Shown one piece after another: positions 1-9,600 of a DNA stretch of 64,000 bases (the first letter of the stretch is position 1; every line of letters begins with the position of its first letter). Made by a program: the position numbers and the translations under genes. Source of the DNA: Gammaproteobacteria bacterium (GTDB lineage Bacteria; Gemmatimonadota; Gemmatimonadetes; Longimicrobiales; Gaopeijiaceae); NCBI GenBank assembly GCA_028820325.1, contig JAPPJO010000020.1, forward strand, positions 1 to 64,000. Direction: 5' to 3'. The notes beneath the pieces were generated by a model. That model did not search any database. It saw only the letters and a list, made by a program, of their open reading frames with translations, and was not told the DNA's origin.

Positions 1-132
1 GACCCTGGCTGCGGGCGGGCGGACGCACCCGGGCGACCGCCCTGCGCGTTGGAAATGACCGCGTGCCCAGTTGGCGGCGGCTGGTGGTGGACGTGCGCTG
101 CCTCGTCGCAGACGGGCAGGCCTCGGGTCTTT
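1..132. other. Window edge, no gene supported
   Basis: The first 132 bases lie downstream of the last gene of the minus-strand exporter operon. I see no convincing start codon with a coding pattern on either strand and no hairpin with a T tract. The ABC ATPase expected for the two permeases is not here, although it could begin beyond the window edge. Confidence 0.4.
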
Positions 133-1407
133 CTACTCGAAGCCCAACGCCCTGACCGGTGTCATGCGCGCGCCGCGCAGAGCCGGGAAGAGGCCGAACA
201 GCATCCCTGTCACAATGGCGGAAACCAGTGCCGCGATGACCGACCAGAGGGGGATGGCCGCGGGGAGCGGCGTCCGCGCCTCGATTCCGGTCGCCAGCGC
301 CGCTCCCAGCCCCAGCCCGATCGCGCCTCCCATGAAGGTCAGCACCGCGGCTTCCACCAGGAACTGCCAGAGGATCTCGTTCCGGGTTGCGCCGACGGCC
401 TTTCGGATGCCGATCTCCCGCGTCCGCTCAGTCACCGAAATCATCATGATCCCGATCACACCGATACCGCCCACCATGAGGGCGACGGACGAGAGCGCGA
501 TCATCACCAGGAAAAACACGGCGGTGAGCTGATCGAACGTGTCGATCATCTGCTGGGACTCGATCAGCGCGAAGTTGTTGTCGTCACCGGGGCCGAGCCC
601 TCGCATGGACCGCAGAACGGTGGTGACCTGGTCCTTGGCTTCGTCACGATCGAAATCGGGGCTGGGCACCACCACGAGCGACAGGAAGTTCTGAAACGGG
701 TTCCTGGCCTTGAGTCGCTTCTCGGCGCTCGTCCATGGGAAGATGGCGAAGTGGTCGACGACCTCCGCGAAAACGTTGCCCTCCAGGTCGAAGACGCCGA
801 TGACCCGAAAGAGCGGGTTAACGCCCCGCGTCCTTGCGGAAACCCGGATACTCCTGCCAACGGGATCGCGCTGGCCGAACAACTCTTCGGCCAGGGGGCG
901 CGAAAGGACAACGACCGCCCGCGCCTGCTGTACCTCGCTGGGAACGAAGTTGCGGCCCGCGGAGAAGTCTCCCGCCGTGTAGCTGGGCCAGCCGGCCGAG
1001 TTGCCGCTCGACTGAATGTTGGTAACGCGGTTTCCCTCGAACGACATGGTGACGCTGAAGTCGAAGTCCACCGTCGCCTCGTCCACCGCGGGCAAACGTT
1101 CGATACGGCGGATCTCTTCGTGCGTGAGATCGGGCCGGTTCCACCAGGGCGGCCGCCCGCTCCCGTCCCCCGTCAGACGGATTTCGCTGAAGTCGAACGG
1201 CATGACGAAGAAGTTCTCCGGGCCCGCGGCCTCGAAGGACTCGAAGATGCTGCTGCGGATTCCCGTGATCATCGCCGCCATGGTGACCACTACCGCGACC
1301 CCGATGGCTACGCCGAGGATGGTGAGCCCTGCGCGCACCTTGCTCGCCCCGATCGCGCTCAGGGCGATCCGGATACCCTCGCCGAGCGTGTTCAGGTTCG
1401 CCTTCAT
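133..1407 (-). CDS. ABC transporter permease, MacB/FtsX type (second permease)
   Basis: This 424-residue inner-membrane protein has the MacB layout. A first membrane segment lies near residues 25-50, followed by a periplasmic MacB core domain, then an FtsX-type block of three membrane segments in the last 130 residues. The cytoplasmic motif TERTREIGIRKAVGA, typical of the FtsX/MacB coupling helix, is present. It should work with a separate ATPase in export or envelope remodelling. The start is the ATG at 1407, overlapping the stop of the preceding permease gene (TGATG) with GAGG about 8 bases upstream; a GTG one codon earlier is the alternative. It is the last visible gene of the tolC-adaptor-permease-permease operon. 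The substrate cannot be inferred. Confidence 0.85.
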   Translation of the reverse strand: MKANLNTLGEGIRIALSAIGASKVRAGLTILGVAIGVAVVVTMAAMITGIRSSIFESFEAAGPENFFVMPFDFSEIRLTGDGSGRPPWWNRPDLTHEEIRRIERLPAVDEATVDFDFSVTMSFEGNRVTNIQSSGNSAGWPSYTAGDFSAGRNFVPSEVQQARAVVVLSRPLAEELFGQRDPVGRSIRVSARTRGVNPLFRVIGVFDLEGNVFAEVVDHFAIFPWTSAEKRLKARNPFQNFLSLVVVPSPDFDRDEAKDQVTTVLRSMRGLGPGDDNNFALIESQQMIDTFDQLTAVFFLVMIALSSVALMVGGIGVIGIMMISVTERTREIGIRKAVGATRNEILWQFLVEAAVLTFMGGAIGLGLGAALATGIEARTPLPAAIPLWSVIAALVSAIVTGMLFGLFPALRGARMTPVRALGFE

Positions 1408-2648
1408 CACTCGTACCTCAGGGCATCGACCGGATCGAGCTTGGACGCCCGCGCCGCCGGGTAGACCCCGGCGATCACGCCTACCGACACCCCCAACACG
1501 ACACCCAGCGCGATCCAGTGGGGCGCGACCGCCGCCGGCAGGGGTGAAACCGCGCGCACGATGAAGGTGAGCCCGATCCCGATCCCGATTCCGATCACCG
1601 CTCCCACCCCCGAGAGCGTGGCGGTTTCAACCAGCACCTGGAACAGGATGTCCTTGCGCCGCGCCCCGATGGCCTTGCGCACCCCGATCTCGCGGGTGCG
1701 CTCCATGACCGACACCAGCATGATGTTCATGATCACTATGCCGCCCACGACCAGCGAGATCGCCACGAGGCCGGGGAACGCGACGAAGAGCACGCGCGAG
1801 ATGGTGTCCCAGAAGCTCAGGCTTTCCTCGGCCGTTTCCAGGTCGAAGTCGTTGGGCTCGCTCGGCCGCAGGCCGTGCCGCGCGCGCATGATCCCTTCGA
1901 GCTCGGACTGAGCCTCCCGGAGCGATTCCGGAGTCTCGGTCTGGACGACCACCTGGCTCACGAAGTCCCGCCGGCGCAGGACCCGCCGCAACGGCGAACG
2001 GGCGGGTGCGACGATCATGTTGTCTCGCGAGAAGCCGAGCATGGATCCCTGTTCCTCGATCACGCCGACGACACGATAGGGAGCGTTGCGAATGCGTACC
2101 GTTGCTCCCAGGGGATCCGCGTCCTCGAACAGCAGCTCGGCCGCACCCTTGCCCAGAACCGCGACGGACGCCCCCCGGCCCGCCTCTTCCTGCGAAAACG
2201 GGCGGCCCAGCTCCACTCCGTAGTCACGAATGGTGAAGATCTCCGGGGAGGCCGCGATGAGCCATGCGTTTTCCAGCTTGCGGCCGCCCGGTCCTTCGAC
2301 CTCGCCGCCGATGTTGGTCTCCGTCCCCACCAGGGCCGGCGTCTCCAGCCGTGCACGAATGGCCTCGGCGTCACCCAGTTCGATCCAGGGCCGGCGCGCG
2401 GCGCGGCGCAGGGAAACCGGATCGCCGTCCACGACGTTCGGCCGGCTGCGCTGCACGGACACCGTGTTTACGCCGAAGACCATGGAGGACAGATCGTCCC
2501 GGATGTAGCGGTCGACGCCCTCGATAATGCTGACCACGACGATCAGGAACATGATGCCGACGATGACGCCGAGGAGGCTGAAGAAACTCTTCAGCTTCTC
2601 GCTGCGGATGTAGCCCAGCGCCAGCCGTACGCCTTCCCAGAGCTGCAT
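1407..2648 (-). CDS. ABC transporter permease, MacB/FtsX type (first permease)
   Basis: A 413-residue permease paralogous to its downstream neighbour. It has an N-terminal membrane segment near residues 20-45, a periplasmic MacB core domain of about 200 residues and three C-terminal membrane segments. The motif MERTREIGVRKAIGARRKDI lies before the second of these. The start has a good GAGG ribosome site, and the gene lies 24 bases after the adaptor gene on the same strand. Two non-identical permeases in series suggest a heterodimeric channel, as in separate-subunit relatives of MacB. No ATP-binding domain is fused to it, unlike MacB itself, so an external ATPase is needed. Confidence 0.86.
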   Translation of the reverse strand: MQLWEGVRLALGYIRSEKLKSFFSLLGVIVGIMFLIVVVSIIEGVDRYIRDDLSSMVFGVNTVSVQRSRPNVVDGDPVSLRRAARRPWIELGDAEAIRARLETPALVGTETNIGGEVEGPGGRKLENAWLIAASPEIFTIRDYGVELGRPFSQEEAGRGASVAVLGKGAAELLFEDADPLGATVRIRNAPYRVVGVIEEQGSMLGFSRDNMIVAPARSPLRRVLRRRDFVSQVVVQTETPESLREAQSELEGIMRARHGLRPSEPNDFDLETAEESLSFWDTISRVLFVAFPGLVAISLVVGGIVIMNIMLVSVMERTREIGVRKAIGARRKDILFQVLVETATLSGVGAVIGIGIGIGLTFIVRAVSPLPAAVAPHWIALGVVLGVSVGVIAGVYPAARASKLDPVDALRYE

Positions 2649-2672
2649 GACCGCCTCAGGTCCGTCCGCGGG

Positions 2673-3992
2673 TCACGAGGCCGGCTCGTCCGGCTCAACC
2701 GAGGCACTGTCGGTCCGCACTTCCTCGCCATCGGTGAGTTCGCGAATGCGCTGGTACGGGCCGCTCACCACCGTGTCGCCCTCCGAGAGTCCGGAGAGCA
2801 CCTCGAAGTACTCCTGTCCCGCGATCCCCACGGCGACCGGAACGAAATGCGCCTCGCCGTCGCGCACCACGAAGACGCCTTCCTCTTCCTCCTCCTCCTC
2901 CTCCTCGTCTTCCGCGCGCGTGTTCTCCGATTCCGTCGAACCGTCGCCGAACTCCTCGTCGCCATTGGAATCGTCCTCGTCCGCCTCGTCCTCCGAGCGG
3001 TCGCGAATCGTGAGGGCGATGATCGGAATCGCGAGCGCCTGCTCACGAGTCTCGGTGACGATGTCGGCCGTGGTCGAAAGGTCCGGCCGCAACTCGACCG
3101 GCGGGTCGTCCAGCGTTATCACCACCTCGAAGTCGATGGTGGGGGTCTGGCCCGTGCCCGCCGTGCTCGAGGGAGGCCGGATGGCGGAGTTCCCGATTTC
3201 GGTCACGGTCCCGGCGAACTCCGTGTCCGGAAACGCGTCCAGTTCCATCGCGGCGCTGTCGCCTATGCTGATCTCTGGCACGTCGGTCTCGTCGACCTGC
3301 ATCACCGCCTCGATCACCGACAGGTCGCTGACGGTGAGCAGCAGGCTGCCCGGGTTGTTCATCGTGCCCACGATGGCGGTCTCGCCGAGCTCGATGTTGA
3401 GCCGGGTGACCCTGCCCGAGATGGGAGCCCGGATGGTGGTCTTGGAAAGCCGATCCTCGGCCTCGGCGAGCGTTGCGCGGGCCTGGTCCACGCCGTGCTC
3501 CGCGGCGGTGAAGAGAGCCTGCGCGACCTCGGCCTGCGTCCCGGCGTCGTCGACCTGCTGCCGGCTGACGAGCGTCGAGTCGCGCGTCCAGAGCCCCTGC
3601 ATGCGGTCGTACTCGCGCGTCGCCTGGATGAGGCTGGCGTTCTGCTGGGCCGCCTGCGCCTCCCGCTGGGACAGCCCGGCCCGCCACTGGGCCACGGCGG
3701 CCTGGAACTGCGTCTGGTCGATGCGCAGAAGTACTTGTCCTTCTTGCACATCGTCGCCTTCGTCGACGTTGAGTTCGACGATGCGGCCCGAGACATCGGA
3801 GCTGATGTCCACGGTTCGCCGCGCCCGGATGTTGCCACTCGCGGTGACGATCGCTTCCAGGTCGCGCCGGCCTACTTCCTCCGTGCGCACCTGAGTACCG
3901 GTGTTGCGTGTCTGCAGCGTGGTCAGCACTCCGGCGACCACGAGGACGGTTACCACGAGAACGCCGATGGCGATCTTTGCTCTAAGCGTCAT
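2673..3992 (-). CDS. Periplasmic membrane-fusion adaptor (HlyD/MacA/AcrA family)
   Basis: This 439-residue adaptor links the permeases to the TolC-type channel. It has an N-terminal anchor near residues 6-26 and a biotinyl-lipoyl half-motif around residues 60-80. A helical hairpin rich in Gln/Ala follows (about 95-170), then the second lipoyl half with TIRAPISGRVTRL near 190, and beta-barrel and membrane-proximal domains. The oddity is an acidic insertion at about residues 332-371, within the distal domain, that ends in nine consecutive Glu encoded by a GAG-rich microsatellite. The family usually lacks such a segment; it may be a flexible loop or bind divalent cations. The C-terminus resumes a normal membrane-proximal fold. 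Confidence 0.88.
   Translation of the reverse strand: MTLRAKIAIGVLVVTVLVVAGVLTTLQTRNTGTQVRTEEVGRRDLEAIVTASGNIRARRTVDISSDVSGRIVELNVDEGDDVQEGQVLLRIDQTQFQAAVAQWRAGLSQREAQAAQQNASLIQATREYDRMQGLWTRDSTLVSRQQVDDAGTQAEVAQALFTAAEHGVDQARATLAEAEDRLSKTTIRAPISGRVTRLNIELGETAIVGTMNNPGSLLLTVSDLSVIEAVMQVDETDVPEISIGDSAAMELDAFPDTEFAGTVTEIGNSAIRPPSSTAGTGQTPTIDFEVVITLDDPPVELRPDLSTTADIVTETREQALAIPIIALTIRDRSEDEADEDDSNGDEEFGDGSTESENTRAEDEEEEEEEEEGVFVVRDGEAHFVPVAVGIAGQEYFEVLSGLSEGDTVVSGPYQRIRELTDGEEVRTDSASVEPDEPAS
2880..2906 (-). repeat. GAG/GAA trinucleotide tract coding nine Glu
   Basis: Nine consecutive Glu codons, seven of them GAG and two GAA on the minus strand, form a short in-frame trinucleotide tract inside the adaptor gene. 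Being a multiple of three, slippage would change loop length without breaking the frame. Confidence 0.8.
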
Positions 3993-4070
3993 TTGGATGT
4001 TGTTCCCGAATTCCGGTCCAGGACCCTGGGCACCTGTGCCCCGTCGCCTCCCCGCACATTCCGACGGGCG

Positions 4071-5564
4071 TCAGGGCCGCAGCCTCGCGCCCACAAGTGC
4101 TTCCAGGTTGGCGAGCAGGTCGTGATATGAATATATGGAGGCGACGCGTTCGCGGTCGGCCTGCGCCATGACGGTCTCCGCCTCGACAAGGTCCAGAAAG
4201 CTCGCGGAACCGACGCGGTACTGTTCGGTGGCCAGGCGCAGCTGCTCCGCCGCCACCGCCTGGTTGCGCTGCTCGATGAGTTCCGTCTCGTACGCCGTGC
4301 GCACGGCTGCCAGACTGGAGGCGATCTGCGCCCGCAGATCCAGTTCCGCGCCTCGCAGCCGATGGCGCGCGTCTTCACGGGCGGCCCGCGCGTTCTCCAC
4401 CTGCAGCTGCCGGCTGAAGCCCTGGAACACGGGCACGCTCACCGTGAGGGAGGCCCGGGCCGGCTGGCGGGTGAAGTCGAACGGGAACGCGTTGTTCTGC
4501 GCGATGATGGCCTCTTCCTGATCGGGCGTGAAGACGATGCTGTCGCAGTCCTCCGTCCGAGGATTGCCCAAGATGCCGTACAGCTGGTTAAGCACGCGAC
4601 ACTGCTCTTGCTGGCCACTGACCCGGGCCCTGGACTGGCTGATCATTGATTCCACGCTGGACGCTTCGCGCGTGAACCCGCTCAGCCCCGCGCTGAGGGA
4701 CAGGGAAGGGTAGTACGAGGACCGCGCCATCTTCACGTCGCTTGCGGCAACGGCCTCATTCGCCCGCTCGGCGATGAGCCCGGGATTGCCCTCGAGCGCC
4801 ATCGCCACCAGTTCCGCTTCCGACCAGACCGGCTCGCGTACCTCGAACGCGCTCACGACGGTGAATTCCTGCGGCACCTCCGCTCCGAGCACGACCAGGA
4901 GGGCGATGCGCGCATTGCTTACCGCGAATTCGGCCTGGAGAAGGGTGACCTCGGCGCGGCCGACCGACACTTCCGCCTGGCGCACGTCGCGCGGGGTCGC
5001 CGTGCCCACTTCCAGCTGCCCTTCGGCCAGGCGCAGGTTGAAACGCGCGCGCTCCAGCTCCTGCTGGGCAAGCAGATACCCCTCCTGCTGGCGCAGAACG
5101 TCCAGGTAGACGATCGTGACGTCGCGAACGAGGTTGGCTTCGGCCTGGTCGATGAGCGCGACCGTGGCGTTTCGGGCTGCCTTTGCTCGCCCCGGGCGAA
5201 ACAGCGACTCGGCGCCGATGGAGTAGCTGAGGCCCGCGTTGTAGCTGGAGAAGTAGTAGGAGGGCTCGTTGCCGAACCCCAGCTGGCTGGTCGTCAGGCT
5301 TCCGAACTGCTGTTCACCTCTTCCCTGCCAGGAGAGGCTGGAGCTCAGATTGGCGAAGGGCAGCAGGTCGCCGTAGGCGGAACGAACCGACCAGTCCGCA
5401 ACGCGCGAGTCGTTGCGAACCGACTGGAAGCCGGGGTTTTGCAGCCGGGCGATGCGGATTGCTTCGTCGAGCGTGAGGCGGGAAGGCACCTCCTGGGCCT
5501 GCAGCCAGGACGACGTCGCGCAACACAGCAGGAGCGCCAGCGCGCACCTGGCAATCGGGATCAT
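4071..5564 (-). CDS. TolC-family outer-membrane efflux channel
   Basis: A 497-residue outer-membrane efflux protein. From the ATG at 5564 it begins with a signal peptide (ARCALALLLCC core, cleavage after LQAQ), then LTLDEAIRIARLQNPG, the hallmark first helix of the family. Two internally repeated helical halves carry the Ala/Gln/Glu-rich pattern of TolC coiled coils. A longer frame extends upstream to 5717 but adds a non-hydrophobic, implausible leader. It is the first gene of the exporter operon, 78 bases before the adaptor gene, and provides the exit duct for the adaptor-permease complex. A middle insertion containing two Cys (CRVLNQ, EDCDS) could form a disulfide. Confidence 0.9.
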   Translation of the reverse strand: MIPIARCALALLLCCATSSWLQAQEVPSRLTLDEAIRIARLQNPGFQSVRNDSRVADWSVRSAYGDLLPFANLSSSLSWQGRGEQQFGSLTTSQLGFGNEPSYYFSSYNAGLSYSIGAESLFRPGRAKAARNATVALIDQAEANLVRDVTIVYLDVLRQQEGYLLAQQELERARFNLRLAEGQLEVGTATPRDVRQAEVSVGRAEVTLLQAEFAVSNARIALLVVLGAEVPQEFTVVSAFEVREPVWSEAELVAMALEGNPGLIAERANEAVAASDVKMARSSYYPSLSLSAGLSGFTREASSVESMISQSRARVSGQQEQCRVLNQLYGILGNPRTEDCDSIVFTPDQEEAIIAQNNAFPFDFTRQPARASLTVSVPVFQGFSRQLQVENARAAREDARHRLRGAELDLRAQIASSLAAVRTAYETELIEQRNQAVAAEQLRLATEQYRVGSASFLDLVEAETVMAQADRERVASIYSYHDLLANLEALVGARLRP

Positions 5565-5724
5565 CCTGAACACCGTATCTTTCTCCCTTGCGTGGATGGC
5601 GGTCTTCGGCCTGTTGCGGCCGCGAAACATACGAGCCCGTGTCCGATGGGGTTTCACCGCTGAGCCGATGCCCCGGGGATCCGGCCACTCGTCGGAGCCG
5701 CAGGATGTACCCGACACGGACGGC

Positions 5725-6432
5725 TCAGGACCCGGGGCGGGTCAGGCGGACGGCGGAGTATCCCGTGGAACTCTCCACGACCCGCAAGACCCTGCCCTCG
5801 GCATCATGCCATGCCTCCCAGCGCAGCTCTCCGGCTCGCACCCGGTAGTGCCGCGCCGGCATCACCTCCCCGCCGATGCGCAACTCGGCGGTTCCGGCGA
5901 GGATGACCTGGGCCTCGGCCTGAAATCCGTCCCGGGGCACGATGACGGGAATGGACAGGGGACCCGGATCCGCGGGACGCACAAGAAAGTGAAAATGATG
6001 CGCAGTGCCCCGCTCGAGGATCCTGGTGCCCGGGGCGGCCCGATACTCCTTCACCTGCTCCCCGATATCGGATGTGACGCGCGACTCGAAACGGGCGCCG
6101 CGAAGTTCGAAGCCGATCTCCCGGGCCCCCTCGCCTCCTACCTTGTTCTGATAGGCGGAGGGCATCCAGCCGGCGCCGGTCAGCTCCATGAGCATGTCCA
6201 TCGTGTTCGCGCCGTCGGGGAGGGCGGCGCGAATCTGCCCCGCGGCGATGACCCGGGCCTCGCTCCCGGTGCCCACCTGGCGGATCGAGAAGGTCTCGGT
6301 CCCCACTCCCCGGCCGTTGACGGCCACCTCGAACTCGCCCCGGTCCAGGATGGTGATCTGGGCGGAAGCGCCGCTGGATGGAGGGGACCCGGCGAGGGTG
6401 AAAAGAAGTACAGGGAAGAGAATGCGTCGCAC
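5725..6432 (-). CDS. Exported protein of unknown function (DUF3108/DUF6134-like pattern)
   Basis: About 235 residues with a clear signal peptide (RRILFPVLLFTLAGS, cleavage near GASA). The mature part is predicted all-beta, with a repeated pattern of short strands and a near C-terminal WHDAEGRVLRV segment. That pattern resembles periplasmic barrel-like DUF3108/DUF6134 proteins, but this is a visual impression only. I chose the GTG at 6432 because GAGG lies 4 bases upstream and the signal peptide then has normal length; ATG at 6468 is an alternative. It precedes the tolC-type gene on the same strand by about 160 bases and may be co-transcribed with the exporter. Function unknown. Confidence 0.6.
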   Translation of the reverse strand: MRRILFPVLLFTLAGSPPSSGASAQITILDRGEFEVAVNGRGVGTETFSIRQVGTGSEARVIAAGQIRAALPDGANTMDMLMELTGAGWMPSAYQNKVGGEGAREIGFELRGARFESRVTSDIGEQVKEYRAAPGTRILERGTAHHFHFLVRPADPGPLSIPVIVPRDGFQAEAQVILAGTAELRIGGEVMPARHYRVRAGELRWEAWHDAEGRVLRVVESSTGYSAVRLTRPGS

Positions 6433-6612
6433 GGACGGAGCCTCGGTCGCAAGTGATCGAAACGACATCCGACTACACCCCAGCCGGGGGACGGATCCTG
6501 CAAACCGATTCCCGCATGTCACCGATTGCAGCGATCGCGGAGCAGCCGCGGGCCTCGCGGTCCGGTCCTCCGGAGGCTGGGAAGCGGATGCGCAACCCGC
6601 GCTGACGCCACG

Positions 6613-9600
6613 ATGAACGGCGTTTCCTCCTTGCTCAGGGGCCTCCTGCGGGCCGAGTCACGACAGTCCGCCGTGTCCGCGCTGTTGTGGCTGAGCGTGG
6701 CGGCGCTGGCGGTGTGGACGCGCTGGTCCGCGCCCGGATGGCTGCTGGCGAGTGCGCTGGCGGCTGTTCCAGGCCTGCTCCGGATGGTGTCCCGCCGGTC
6801 CGGTCGCAATCCCTGGACGCTCGCCGCCGCCCTTGTCCTTCTGGCCGGGATCGCGAGCGGGATGCTTGGCTCCGCGCGCTTCGCGCTGGTGGCCGGCGAC
6901 TGGGATCGCTTCCGGAGCGGACGCGAGGCCCGCCTGGAAGCGGCCCTGGACCAGCGCTTCGAGACCTTGATCGACCGCGGGACCGTGGCGGCCTCTCAGG
7001 TCGCCGGCCGGGAGTTCGATGGGGGCTCGCCCGGCTACTGGGCGTTTCTGGAAGACGTGCGGCGCGAAGCCGACCTGCATGCAATCGCGGTATTCGACGC
7101 GCGCACGGACCTGGTCGCCTGGGCGGGCAATCACCAGGGGGTTGTGCCCCTCGATGCCCGCTCGGGCTGGGACCGGTACGTATTCGGGCAAGGCCCGGTC
7201 TACAGCTATCTGTACTTCACGGAACGCATCGGCGCGAGCGGCGCGACCGCGGTGGCCGCCGCGCTGCTCCAGAGCGACATGCCCCCCGACGTACCCGACG
7301 AAGAGGCCGCCTTCGCCACCCGATTCCGGTCCGATGTCGGACGGGCGATCCGGATCACGCACTCCGAACAGGCGACGGGTCCCGCAATACGCGACTTCAA
7401 CTGGCAGGAGCGGACGCTCTTTTCCATTTCCTCCGAGGAGGTGACGCAGGGGGAGGCGTTCGAGTCGGTTCGGAGGGCATGGAGCCGGGTGGTCGCCGGG
7501 CTCGCTGTGACGGCCTGGCTGCTGCTGCTCATCGGCCTCAGGGCCAGGCCATATCACGCCGTCCTGGCCGCGGCGACCCTGGCCCTGCTGGCGACCGTCC
7601 TGCCTTTCGGCGATCTGCTGGGCGTCTCCGGCCTGTTTTCGCCGGCTCGCTTCCTTCTCCCCGGGACCACCGGGGGAACGCTGGGCCGCGTGTTGGCGCT
7701 CGGGCTGGCGGGGGCGTTCATCGCGGGACTTCTGCCCGGGGGCGTCCGCGGACGCGGCGCTCCGTTGATCGGCGCGGCTCTTGCCGGCATCGGGTTCGCC
7801 GCGGTGACTCACTGGTTCTCGCTCGCGCCGACGACATCGCAACTGGGTGGTACGACGGGCTACTGGCTGATCTATCAGTGCGCCCTGACCTCCGTGCTGG
7901 TGGTCGTGGCCGCGCTGGCGCTTCGACTCGCCACCCGGCCCGCGCCTGCGTCGGGGAGACCGTCCCTGGTCGCGGCCGGCCTGCTTCTGGCGCTGGTGCT
8001 CGGCCTGCTGGTGCACAGCGTGTCCCTCGGTTCGCCTCCCACCCCCGCGTGGGCTGGTGTCCTGTGGGCGCTCCCGGTGGCCCTGATCGGCCTGGGCCGA
8101 CAACCCGCCACCACGTGGCGCGGGTCGATGGCGACGGGGGCGGCCGCGGTTCTGCTCGCCGCGAGCGCGGCGCTGCCGTTCACCTGGGGCGGGCGCGTCG
8201 CGGCGCAGCGGGAGGTCGCCGAGGAACGTCTTTCGACCCTCGGGAACCAGGTCAATCCCTATCTGCAGTTTCTCCTCGAGGGCTTGTCCGAGAGGACGGA
8301 TTCCCTGTTCGAGAGCGGAGCCCGCGGCACCGGACTCCTCTACGGCACCTGGCGCGTGAGCGGTCTTGCCCAGGAGGGAGTCGCCGCCTGGATCGACCGC
8401 TGGACTCCCGGCGGACTGCCCAGCGCCGCCTTGCGGATCGGCGTCTCCGGTCCCCGTCCCTTGATCGTGGACGACTATCTGGACGAAGCCGCGCTCGGAA
8501 CCACGGTCCTGCGACTTCAGTCGGAGGATGTACACTACCTCGGTCTCGCGATGCTGCCGGACCGATCGGTGATCACCGTCGCGGTGCCCCCGCGGCGAGG
8601 CTTCAGCACGGCCCTCCTCCCGGATGTGCCGTTCGGGCGGGACCGGGCGGACGAGGGGACCGTCACCCTGCTGCCGCTCAACGAGGACGATCCGTCGCCG
8701 ACGCGGGAGGCCCCGCGGTGGGAGCGGACCTCCCAGGGATGGCAGGGCGAGCAGACCATCCTGTTCCCCGAGGGATGGTACAACGCACACTACGAGGTGG
8801 AACTCCCCGGGACGGCGGTGCTCGTGGCGGGAACCGTGCTCGTCCTGCTGCTCGATCTGCTGATCGTGGCCGGTCTGTGGGGCGTTGGCTGGTGCAGCAG
8901 CCGAGGGATCCCGCGCGCGCCGATGCGGCTGGGTCCCGGGGCGGGCCGCAGCTTTCGCGTGCAGGTCACGTTCGCCCTGTTCCTGTTCTTTCTCATCCCC
9001 GCCTTCGCGTTTGCCGCCATCGCCTCCAGGACCCTGGACCGGGCCGTGGTTCGAACCGCCGAGGCGCTGGCGGACCGAGCGGTGGCGGACGCCGCCGAGG
9101 ACTTCCTCGCCCTGCAGGGGCAGGTGGGACTGCTGCCCACCAGCACCGGCACGGTCCTCCTTCTCTTTCAGGACGGCGAGCTGATCCGAAGCTCCCGGCC
9201 GGCGTTCCTCGAACTGGGCGTCCAGTATTCCTGGCTGCCCGCGCAGGTCCATCGGTCGCTCGAGGACGGGGAAGCGGTGCTCGTGCACGCCAACGTGCGT
9301 CGCTGGGGCGGGGAATACGTGCTTGCGTACCGGCGACTTCAGACCGGACAGGTGCTGGCCTCGGCGGCCCCGCTGGATGCCGGCGCGACGGCGTTCGAGC
9401 AAAACGATCTGATCCTGCTGCTGGCGTTCGCGGTCGTCACCGGGATCGCGCTGTCGCTTGGGCTGGCGCTGCTGGTGGGTCGTCGGCTGGCGAACCCCAT
9501 TCGCACCCTGCGGCTGGCGTCGGAGCGAGTGGGGGAGGGGAACCTGGGGGTGCGGTTGCCGGAGACGCGCACCGATGAGTTCGGCACCGTCTTCCTGGCC

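Noticed and set aside
49..1464. Long plus-strand frame opposite the permease gene
   Set aside because: It has no domain pattern, is rich in His/Arg/Asp as expected for the antisense of a GC-rich gene, and the minus-strand permease explains the region.
1875..4130. 751-codon plus-strand frame across permease and adaptor genes
   Set aside because: It spans two well-supported minus-strand genes and their junction and has an antisense-type composition, so it is a shadow frame.
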